The notes under the pieces: model-generated | Databases searched by the model: none | Seen by the model: only the letters and a program-made list of their open reading frames with translations | Told to the model about the DNA's origin: nothing | Shown: piece by piece, positions 1-6,902 of the stretch | How positions within the stretch are numbered: the stretch's first letter is position 1 | How the letters are laid out: each line of letters starts with the position of its first letter | Made by a program: the position numbers and the translations under genes | Assembly (NCBI GenBank): GCA_902629495.1 | Contig: CACORA010000041.1 | Span: 1-13,664 of the forward strand | Source: Planctomycetaceae bacterium | Lineage (GTDB): Bacteria; Planctomycetota; Planctomycetia; Pirellulales; UBA1268 | Length of the DNA: 13,664 nucleotides | Reading direction: 5' to 3'

Positions 1-972
1 AGCACACCCATCACGGCTTGTGGTCCTGAGTTGGGACTTTTTTCGAGTGAGCATTTTTATTCCGCTGAAAATATTTCTCGCATACTTTTTCGATCAAGTA
101 GAATCCCCGACGTTTATGTGAGAAGGACCGGTTTATTCAAAACAGCGCTACCACACTATGGACTTACAACACGGTCCATTAAACAAATTTCACAAAGGCG
201 AGGTCCTACTAAATTTGCAACCACTTTCGCTAAAAATTATCTTACGTACCGTGAACGTGACGTCTCAGGACTAGTCTTTGAAAAAAGCCCAGTGAACTGT
301 GGTGTAATTGGCCTTTTTTTGAACACATTCAAGTCAAATTATTTTATTTTCATGGTTCGTAATCCGCTGAGTGTGCTTGAATCTCTTCATCGCCGTGGAT
401 TCGATCGAAACATAGCTCTTATGACTTGGCTTTTAAGCGCCGCTAGTTTTTATCCTTTCAAGAATCATCCACGTGCAATGTGCATCAAATATGAAGATCT
501 TATTCAGGCTCCCTATCTGACTGCACAGCAAATCATAAAAAAAGCAACTGGCCAATCTATTCCGACAGAATTAATCAAAACCCTTTATAAAACTAACTCA
601 TACCGGAGCGCTAGTGTTCAGCGAGTTCCAACATGGCGTAGCAAAAACTCAAATAAAATTGAAATACTGCAACCGGACCGAATCAATTCGACGTCACTCA
701 AGTTTATTTCTACTTTTCTCGAAGCAAAGGTCAATAAAAAGTATGCAGACCTTTTCTATTTACCAGATATTACATTTAGGCAGGCTCTGGATGAATTTGG
801 CTATACCAATTCACTATTGAACATCTTGCCTAACAACTCGACCAAACAAAACCCGCTAGAATTTCCATCAAATACCAAGTTTACTCTTCTTAAGAAATGG
901 GCAAGAGATTTATTAGTTGGCGATTCTCGGGGCTGCGATAGATATGCCTATATGCAACCAGTTGTTTATTAA
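1..972 (+). CDS. Sulfotransferase-like protein, 5' end outside the window
   Basis: The protein resembles PAPS-dependent sulfotransferases, which transfer sulfate from 3'-phosphoadenylyl sulfate to a hydroxyl or amine, here presumably on a glycan. The reading frame is open from base 1 and its first residues (STPITACGPELG, then SSEHFYS) look like the end of the N-terminal 5'-phosphosulfate-binding loop. The TTG at 31 is therefore not a convincing start, and the true start lies upstream. A 3'-phosphate-binding motif, RNPLSVLES, is encoded at 358-384. An upstream EKSPVN and a later KYEDL are also typical of the family. The TAA stop is at 970-972. The gene precedes wzx by 52 bp on the same strand, so it is probably co-transcribed and acts on the locus glycan or its precursor. 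The acceptor cannot be read from the sequence. The C-terminal third has no motif I recognise. Confidence 0.72.
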   Translation, partial: STPITACGPELGLFSSEHFYSAENISRILFRSSRIPDVYVRRTGLFKTALPHYGLTTRSIKQISQRRGPTKFATTFAKNYLTYRERDVSGLVFEKSPVNCGVIGLFLNTFKSNYFIFMVRNPLSVLESLHRRGFDRNIALMTWLLSAASFYPFKNHPRAMCIKYEDLIQAPYLTAQQIIKKATGQSIPTELIKTLYKTNSYRSASVQRVPTWRSKNSNKIEILQPDRINSTSLKFISTFLEAKVNKKYADLFYLPDITFRQALDEFGYTNSLLNILPNNSTKQNPLEFPSNTKFTLLKKWARDLLVGDSRGCDRYAYMQPVVY

Positions 973-1024
973 TAAATAAAGCCTTGATATATCTAATACT
1001 TCTCGCTTGAGTTCTACCATCTAA

Positions 1025-2359
1025 ATGTTGAACATGCGCCACGGGACATCTCGCTTCTTCAACGACATAATCAAAGTAGCTGGCAGCAACATCGTCTCAC
1101 GGCTAATATTTTTTCTTGGAATACCGTTAGTTACTTTCTTTTACGATCCTAAAGAACTACAGGTTTACAGTGTCTATCAGTCGATATTAACAACGTTATT
1201 AACAGTCTGTTGCCTACGTCTAGAGGTGGCAATTCCTTTAGCCAAAAATGATAAAGATGCAGCTAACCTCAGCCTATGTGCAATTTTTTTTACGGTTAGT
1301 GTTTCAATCTGTGCTTATCTAGTAACACTTTTGGCAGGCAAGGAATTACTCTCATCCTTAAGAATAGAAAGCCTACACCAATATCTCTACCTTTTGCCAA
1401 CGGGATTGCTTATTGGTGGTATTGGGAATAATTTTCAATACATAATCACGAGAGCCAAACGCTTTAATTTTTTAGCAACTATACGAATCATGCAATCGCT
1501 CTCAACGATAATTTGCATGCTTATTATCGGCTCGCTTTACCAAGGTCCATCTGGTCTGCTGCTAGGTAGCGTAATCGGATTGATGGCAGGGTTATCGTTT
1601 ACGTTCAAAACAGGATATATCTTCGTAAAGAAGTACATAAAGACTGATGAAATAATTGACTGCTTAAAAAGACATCTGAATTATATTTTGTTTGTCGCAC
1701 CCTCTGCTCTAATTAATCACCTTGGCAACACAGTGCCCGTGATAGTGGTGTCATCTGCTGTAGGAGTAGAAGCGGGCTTCTTTTTTCTTGGCCTGTCCCT
1801 CATGACAACACCTGTTACAGTGATTGGCCAAGCAGTTGGCCAATCACTCATAGCACATCTTATAGATCAAGACAGAAAAGGAACGCTGCTAGAAACTCTA
1901 CAAAAATTAATAAGAAACTTAATTTATTTAGGTTGTTTTCCCATAGCTCTCATTGGAGTATCGGCCCCTCTCTGGATTCCTCTAGCACTGGACGTAAAGT
2001 ACCTAGCGGTGGCTAGAGTTCTCCAGATACTTTGGCCGTCAGCAGCGTTGGCTATGCTCTCTTATCCTCTTTCAGTGCTGCTCTTGCACGCTGAGAAAAC
2101 AAAAGAACTTATGGTTGTGCGATTCTGTAATGCAACATTGAAGATCGGAACTTCTGTATGCTGTTCTTTCATTTCTCCGAACAACATCATTTTAGTTTTT
2201 GGGCTCATTTCAGTAATTACAGAGTTAGCGTGCCTCGTAAGTTTTTACGGATATAAATCAGAATATCGTTTCATTCTCGTGAGTGTCACACTAAAACATT
2301 TTTTAATAACAGGTGCTTTGCTAGTAACGTTTGTAACGCTCTTCTTTTGTTTTTCATAA
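1025..2359 (+). CDS. wzx: Wzx-type polysaccharide flippase
   Basis: This is a 444-residue polytopic membrane protein of the polysaccharide-transport (PST/MVF) type. Such proteins flip undecaprenyl-diphosphate-linked repeat units across the inner membrane. About twelve hydrophobic segments run the full length. A conserved-looking early segment (RLEVAIPLAKNDKDA, about residues 66-80) and a mid-protein IGQAVGQ (about 268-274) match the RxxxAI and IGQAxxQ patterns common in this family. The length is normal. ATG 1025 lacks a good Shine-Dalgarno sequence, and the in-frame ATG at 1034 is an alternative start. It lies 52 bp after the sulfotransferase and 28 bp before asnB, which suggests one transcript. 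It is on the opposite strand from the polymerase gene. A perfect 13-bp hairpin lies inside the gene at 1819-1848. The family call is firm, but the substrate is unknown. Confidence 0.85.
   Translation: MLNMRHGTSRFFNDIIKVAGSNIVSRLIFFLGIPLVTFFYDPKELQVYSVYQSILTTLLTVCCLRLEVAIPLAKNDKDAANLSLCAIFFTVSVSICAYLVTLLAGKELLSSLRIESLHQYLYLLPTGLLIGGIGNNFQYIITRAKRFNFLATIRIMQSLSTIICMLIIGSLYQGPSGLLLGSVIGLMAGLSFTFKTGYIFVKKYIKTDEIIDCLKRHLNYILFVAPSALINHLGNTVPVIVVSSAVGVEAGFFFLGLSLMTTPVTVIGQAVGQSLIAHLIDQDRKGTLLETLQKLIRNLIYLGCFPIALIGVSAPLWIPLALDVKYLAVARVLQILWPSAALAMLSYPLSVLLLHAEKTKELMVVRFCNATLKIGTSVCCSFISPNNIILVFGLISVITELACLVSFYGYKSEYRFILVSVTLKHFLITGALLVTFVTLFFCFS
1819..1848. repeat. Perfect 13-bp inverted repeat, 4-nt loop, inside wzx
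   Basis: Left arm AGTGATTGGCCAA at 1819-1831, loop GCAG, right arm TTGGCCAATCACT at 1836-1848, with no mismatch. It encodes residues of the conserved VIGQAVGQSL segment (about 265-275). No T-run follows, so it is not an ordinary intrinsic terminator. Confidence 0.9.
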
Positions 2360-2387
2360 ATAAACTTCTCTTGGAAATACTAGTAAC

Positions 2388-4277
2388 ATGTGTGGAATTG
2401 CCGGATTACTTACTGATAGGCAAACCAAGCACTTGCCATTGATTCAATCTGCGATTGAATCAATGAAGCATCGTGGCCCTGATGACTCTGGGATTGAGTC
2501 TTTTAGTATTGATAATCAATGCCTGACCCTTGGTCATACACGACTAGCAATCATCGATCTATCAAAAAATGGTCATCAGCCTATGACCTCAGCGGACTCA
2601 CGATATACCGTAACTTTTAATGGTGAAATTTTTAATTACATCGAAATACGGGAAGAACTCAAGGTACTTGGATATGCTTTCCATACAAATAGCGACACTG
2701 AGGTTTTATTAAATGCGTGGGCTGAGTGGGGTACATCAGCCCTGGAAAAATTTACTGGCATGTTTGCCTTCGCAATATATGATCACAAGGCAAAAACTCT
2801 ACATCTAGTCCGGGATAATTTTGGGATTAAACCACTTTTTTATTATCACAGAGCCAATAAGCCCAAAACATTAGCATTTGCTTCTGAGATACAAGCAATC
2901 CTATCACTTATAGACCGTAGGCCTGAGCTGAATTACCAAAGAGCCTATTCATATCTTCTTTGCGGGCTTTATGAAAATAATGTCGATACATTTTTTAAAG
3001 ATATTTATCACGTGCCTAGTGGGTCATATTTATGCTTTGACTTACAGCTAAATGCTCCTCTTAAATTAGTCCAATGGTGGCACCCTGACATACAACAAAC
3101 GTGCCAGCTAAATTTCTCAGAAGCTGCTGAAAAATTGCGAGACCTCTTTCTCGATAGCATAAAACTTCATATGCGTAGCGATGTCAAAATTGGTGTGACA
3201 CTATCTGGTGGAATTGATTCGGCAGCAATTTCCTGTGCAATGCGACACATCGAGCCAGAACTTCCCATCCATACGTTTACATTCGCTTCCACACAAAGAA
3301 GCAACAATGAGGAAAAATGGGCTGATCTTATAAATCAACATATTAAAGCTATACCACACAAGATATCTCTTAACGACAAAAATATATTTGATGACCTGAC
3401 TCCTTTAATCGTAGCGCAGGGAGAGCCATTTAATTCAACCAGTGTTTATGCACAAAATCAAATCTTTGCAGCTGCAAAAAAAGAGGGGGTTATTGTTGCG
3501 ATTGAAGGTCAAGGTGCGGATGAGATATTAGCCGGGTATGATGGATATCCCTCAGCCAGAGTACGATCAATGCTTAACCAAGGAGAGCTAGCTTTGGCAA
3601 TCAAATTCTTGTTGGGGTGGTCGAAAACGCCCGGTCATTCTATGAGGCAAGCCTTACAAAAACTTATTCGCTCCAGTATTTCTCCCAAATTACTAAGACC
3701 AATTATTATCCAACGGGATAAAAAACTGAACCCATGGGTTGACACCACCTGGTTCGAAAACAATCAATCTATTGATACTGATTCGATTTACGATTCCCCT
3801 GTTACCTTTGATAAACAACATCCCGATAGAATATTAATTTCTACCTTGAGAAACGCCGTGATGCGATTAGGCTTGCCTGCACTTCTAAGACACGGTGATC
3901 GCAATTCTATGAGATGGTCAATCGAGTCAAGAGTACCTTTCTTAAATCATAAGATTGTTGAATATCTTTTCAGTCTTCCAGAGTCATATTTGGTAGGGAA
4001 TAATGGAGAAACAAAACACGTCTTTCGTCAAGCCATGAGATCAATTGTCCCAGACGAGGTCCTTTTCCGCAAGGATAAAATCGGCTTTGAGACGCCTGAA
4101 CGTAGTTGGTTAAACTTTCAAACTTTCAGATATGAGGAATTGATGCCCATAGTTAACTCAATACCTTTCCTCCAAAATAGTACGAACGCTCTTAAGACAC
4201 CCACTACTAGTACACGATCTTTATGGAGATTGATCAACTTCTGCAAATGGTTTGAATTATTCCAACCTCAACTTTAG
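2388..4277 (+). CDS. asnB: AsnB-type glutamine-dependent amidotransferase
   Basis: This 629-residue protein has the standard class II glutamine amidotransferase plus ATP-pyrophosphatase synthetase layout and length. Start ATG 2388 yields MCGIAG, placing the nucleophilic Cys at residue 2 after Met removal, so the start is secure. The glutaminase domain shows HRGPDD (28-33) and FNGEIFN (78-83). The synthetase domain shows the PPi-loop SGGIDS (273-278), GQGADE (374-379) and a late RHGDRNSM...RVPFLNH segment. Canonical members make asparagine from aspartate, ATP and glutamine. Members inside O-antigen or capsule loci are often thought to convert a sugar uronic acid to its uronamide. Next to the Wbp uronic-acid genes, that role is plausible here but inferred. 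A weak GGA-containing ribosome site precedes it, 28 bp after wzx. A perfect 13-bp hairpin lies at 2437-2465. The family assignment is sure; the substrate is open. Confidence 0.9.
   Translation: MCGIAGLLTDRQTKHLPLIQSAIESMKHRGPDDSGIESFSIDNQCLTLGHTRLAIIDLSKNGHQPMTSADSRYTVTFNGEIFNYIEIREELKVLGYAFHTNSDTEVLLNAWAEWGTSALEKFTGMFAFAIYDHKAKTLHLVRDNFGIKPLFYYHRANKPKTLAFASEIQAILSLIDRRPELNYQRAYSYLLCGLYENNVDTFFKDIYHVPSGSYLCFDLQLNAPLKLVQWWHPDIQQTCQLNFSEAAEKLRDLFLDSIKLHMRSDVKIGVTLSGGIDSAAISCAMRHIEPELPIHTFTFASTQRSNNEEKWADLINQHIKAIPHKISLNDKNIFDDLTPLIVAQGEPFNSTSVYAQNQIFAAAKKEGVIVAIEGQGADEILAGYDGYPSARVRSMLNQGELALAIKFLLGWSKTPGHSMRQALQKLIRSSISPKLLRPIIIQRDKKLNPWVDTTWFENNQSIDTDSIYDSPVTFDKQHPDRILISTLRNAVMRLGLPALLRHGDRNSMRWSIESRVPFLNHKIVEYLFSLPESYLVGNNGETKHVFRQAMRSIVPDEVLFRKDKIGFETPERSWLNFQTFRYEELMPIVNSIPFLQNSTNALKTPTTSTRSLWRLINFCKWFELFQPQL
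2437..2465. repeat. Perfect 13-bp inverted repeat, 3-nt loop, inside asnB
   Basis: Left arm CATTGATTCAATC at 2437-2449, loop TGC, right arm GATTGAATCAATG at 2453-2465, with no mismatch. It encodes residues 17-26 of the amidotransferase, about 50 bp into the gene and just before the conserved HRGPDD. No T-run follows. Confidence 0.9.
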
Positions 4278-4322
4278 TGGATTTTCTAAGTCACCGAGCG
4301 AGCTAACATTGAAATTCTTAAA
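4278..4322. other. Convergent intergenic junction between asnB and a glycosyltransferase gene
   Basis: These 45 bp separate two convergent genes: the TAG stop of asnB and the TAA stop of the minus-strand glycosyltransferase. The only foldable element is a weak stem in which ACT-T-TAG (over the asnB stop) can pair with CTAAGT across TGGATTTT. It has a one-base bulge and no U-tract. I see no convincing intrinsic terminator for either strand. Confidence 0.5.
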
Positions 4323-5438
4323 TTAGGCCGTAGTCTGCAATTCCCTCAGTATTGACTCGGCAAAAACGTCCTCACTTGTTGTATTAAGCATCACAGTTTG
4401 ATTATTTTTTTGGATTTTTTTCCCAATATCCTCCAGTGCATTCTCCAAAGATACAGAATCTGCTGGATCGAAATATGTTGCCGCTGAACCACACAACTCT
4501 TGTGCGTAGGGTCGATCGGCCACGACTAAAGGTAATCCAAATTCATGCGCTTCTATCATTGGTAAACCTACTGTTTCAACTAACGAGGGCATTATTAATG
4601 CTGAAGCATTTTCCATTTCTTTAAAAAGTTCTTGTTTCTCCAAGTTGCCGAGAAATACTACATTTTTTGTAAGTTCGTCTGGAAAGTTCTTGGGTTTTTT
4701 CGTTGTGCAGCAAAATATCCAGTCAGGTTTATGGAAAAGACATCGCTTAGCTGTATCGAAGATAATTTTTAGGTTTTTATAAGGCTCATCATTCCCAATA
4801 TAAAGAAAATTCTTCTTGGATTCGTTTTTTTGAACAGGTGCAGGGAGTGTACGTGCTGGCATAAGAGGAGTTGCCGGTCTCACTACCCGCACCTTTCCGA
4901 TTGCAGAGCCGACATCCCGCTCTACCCAACTTTTCATTACTTTGGATTGCACAATTAGTGTTTCAGATTTTTGGCAACTCGATTTAAGAAAATATTTAAA
5001 TAATGGAATCTCAATTGCTTTTCTTAATTTTTTCTTAATTGGTACATCTTTTGTGAAATAAGTTCCAATCGCTTCTGAGGAAAAATAGATTGAGTTTTGT
5101 AAAAAAATTGCTTGTGGTACAGGCACTGATCCAGCGACACCGCTCATATTCAAAATAACATCACACCTGTAATTTCTAACAAGTTTTCTAAATACTGTAT
5201 TAAGCCAGGCATAACGAATCAGGGCATTGTCTGTAAATCGAGAGCAATAAACCGTTTCTATAAAACCACCACCGCTTTTATAGGTAAAGTCAAAAACGTT
5301 TTTTGGTAATGTAAAAACAAGTACATGGCTAATAGAAGACCGACAATATTCTGATTTTTCGAGACCTCGAAGCAATGAGTTGAGAACGGTTTCGCAACCG
5401 CCGCCACGAGTTCCGATAGTATTTATTCCTAAAATCAC
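4323..5438 (-). CDS. GT4-family glycosyltransferase (canonical EX7E)
   Basis: This 371-residue cytosolic or membrane-associated glycosyltransferase has the GT-B fold, retaining GT4 type. The N-terminus has the Gly-rich acceptor-side loop (GTRGGGCETVL, about residues 9-19). The C-terminal domain begins near FLYIGNDEPYKNLK and carries the nucleotide-sugar motif ETVGLPMIE (a canonical E-x7-E) followed by AHEFGLPLVVAD. The start is GTG at 5438-5436. An AAAGAG ribosome site about 7 nt upstream overlaps the TAA stop of the polymerase gene, leaving an 11-bp gap and suggesting translational coupling. It is the last gene of the minus-strand series. It probably adds one sugar of the repeat unit; donor and acceptor cannot be read from the sequence. 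Length is normal for the family. Confidence 0.85.
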   Translation of the reverse strand: MILGINTIGTRGGGCETVLNSLLRGLEKSEYCRSSISHVLVFTLPKNVFDFTYKSGGGFIETVYCSRFTDNALIRYAWLNTVFRKLVRNYRCDVILNMSGVAGSVPVPQAIFLQNSIYFSSEAIGTYFTKDVPIKKKLRKAIEIPLFKYFLKSSCQKSETLIVQSKVMKSWVERDVGSAIGKVRVVRPATPLMPARTLPAPVQKNESKKNFLYIGNDEPYKNLKIIFDTAKRCLFHKPDWIFCCTTKKPKNFPDELTKNVVFLGNLEKQELFKEMENASALIMPSLVETVGLPMIEAHEFGLPLVVADRPYAQELCGSAATYFDPADSVSLENALEDIGKKIQKNNQTVMLNTTSEDVFAESILRELQTTA

Positions 5439-5449
5439 AACAAAACTCT

Positions 5450-6895
5450 TTATGAATGATATACCAACTCGCTTGCGGTAGATGTATTCGAAATGGCATG
5501 CGTTGTATTTTTAATAGCGCATATTAGTAAACCAAGCGTTATTGCAACTCCTCCAACCATCTCTAATGGATAAGCAATCATTCCTATGAGATAACAGCCT
5601 AGTAAACAGCGTAGAAGTACAATACTTTCAATATTAACTTTATTACTAGCTGTACGTTGAGCACTTTTTAGGAGCAGGCTTGAGGAGTTCCAACTTGAGT
5701 AAATGGGAATCATAAAGAAACATAGACCAATGATACCTATATCTAAAATAAGCGATAACCAACCAGATTCCACACCAAAGCCACCAAATCCTATGTCCGA
5801 GTAATTCTCATAGACAAAATTAAAACTTTTCTGAATATACGCAGGCAAATAGAAACCCTGCATGGACCATCCAGATCCCCAAATTATGGACATCGGATTT
5901 TGCTGAAGAAAATTCCATCCCGGACCGTCACTACCACCTTGGAGAAACCCCCCATACTGCTCAAACTTTTTTCCAACAACCTCATCGATTAATCCACTTT
6001 GGGATAAATAGAATAAGACAAAAATACACATTAAGAATACTGAAAAGCCATATTTCAACTTTCTTCCATGGTCACGAATGGAAGAAAACAATGGAACAAA
6101 TAGCGATGTCATCAAAATGATGTAACCGCTGGTTGAAAATGTGAATAGAATCGCGAGGGCATGCAAGATAGCAAGATTCCGACTTCGTCGTTTTCCTCCA
6201 CTTAAGAGACCCATTCTCAGTGAATCAAAAAGTAAAATAATTGTGGAGGGTATCAGCCAGCGAGCAAGCATTTTTGGTTCATGTGCTAAAGAGCCAATTC
6301 TCTTAAATTCTATTCCAAATGCAGAAAACGTTAGATGAGTGGGTTCACCATTGATCCCCTTATAAAAGACACCTCCTATTTCAACACCTGCTAAATGAAA
6401 TAATTGCTCAAGAAGACCGAAAATGGCTAAAGTAGTTGTGGCCAGAATCAATGATTGGAGACCACGCCACACATCCTTGGATTGAGTAAATGAAATTAAA
6501 AACAAACCGATAAGTACTACTCGTGAAAATAAAAGCAATACCTGTACGGCTGATCGAAGTGCGATGGATCGAAAACCTAAACCGGGATCAAATATATAAT
6601 CAGGTGGATAACAAACATTCAGGATGCTTATCCAAAGAACCCAGAGTATAAAGGGCACAAACAAACGCAACTCTCTGACACCCAAGAGCTGTTGCAGTCT
6701 ACTTATTCCTAACGGAAGAATTAAAAGAGAGGCAACCTTAAAAAGTTCTATACGCTGACCAACTTCAATAAAGACACCATTAAGTGGCATCGTCAAAATA
6801 ACTACGAACAAAAAATTGCGTAAGTTTCCTGCCTTGAGCACAAGCAGTGATGTTCCAGCGATTAATATTAGCCAATGGAGCATCGATCCTATCAC
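5450..6895 (-). CDS. wzy: Wzy-like O-antigen/capsule polymerase (O-antigen ligase family)
   Basis: This is a 481-residue polytopic membrane protein with about ten to twelve hydrophobic segments. A large hydrophilic, aromatic- and glycine-rich loop (about residues 300-375, including EQYGGFLQGGSDGPGW and GFGGFGVESGWL) sits before the last membrane spans. That is the layout of Wzy polymerases and WaaL-type ligases. Wzy polymerises lipid-linked repeats on the periplasmic face, and the locus context favours polymerase over ligase. Start GTG 6895 gives MIGSMLHW. An ATG four codons later (6883) is an alternative, and neither has a strong ribosome site. It lies 7 bp downstream of a GT4 gene and 11 bp upstream of another. 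Sequence conservation in this class is poor, so the call rests on topology and neighbours. A 10-bp hairpin lies inside at 6060-6087. Confidence 0.75.
   Translation of the reverse strand: MIGSMLHWLILIAGTSLLVLKAGNLRNFLFVVILTMPLNGVFIEVGQRIELFKVASLLILPLGISRLQQLLGVRELRLFVPFILWVLWISILNVCYPPDYIFDPGLGFRSIALRSAVQVLLLFSRVVLIGLFLISFTQSKDVWRGLQSLILATTTLAIFGLLEQLFHLAGVEIGGVFYKGINGEPTHLTFSAFGIEFKRIGSLAHEPKMLARWLIPSTIILLFDSLRMGLLSGGKRRSRNLAILHALAILFTFSTSGYIILMTSLFVPLFSSIRDHGRKLKYGFSVFLMCIFVLFYLSQSGLIDEVVGKKFEQYGGFLQGGSDGPGWNFLQQNPMSIIWGSGWSMQGFYLPAYIQKSFNFVYENYSDIGFGGFGVESGWLSLILDIGIIGLCFFMIPIYSSWNSSSLLLKSAQRTASNKVNIESIVLLRCLLGCYLIGMIAYPLEMVGGVAITLGLLICAIKNTTHAISNTSTASELVYHS
6060..6087. repeat. 10-bp inverted repeat, 8-nt loop, inside wzy
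   Basis: Arms TTTCTTCCAT (6060-6069) and ATGGAAGAAA (6078-6087) are perfectly complementary around GGTCACGA. On the coding strand it spans a hydrophilic inter-membrane loop, SSIRDHGRK. It is short enough to be near the chance level. Confidence 0.75.
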
Positions 6896-6902
6896 GCTTA
6901 AG

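Noticed and set aside
31..33. TTG as the start codon of the sulfotransferase-like gene
   Set aside because: The frame is open to base 1 and the preceding residues look like part of the sulfotransferase 5'-phosphosulfate loop, so the gene is truncated by the window edge.
973..1024. Possible promoter between the sulfotransferase and wzx genes
   Set aside because: AT-rich hexamers resembling -35 and -10 boxes exist but none pairs at good spacing with good match; the gap is adequately explained as intra-operon spacing.
1768..1787. Terminator-like AGAAGC-GG-GCTTCT followed by a T-run in wzx
   Set aside because: The real hairpin is at most 5 bp once a loop is allowed and it encodes an ordinary membrane segment; it is probably chance.
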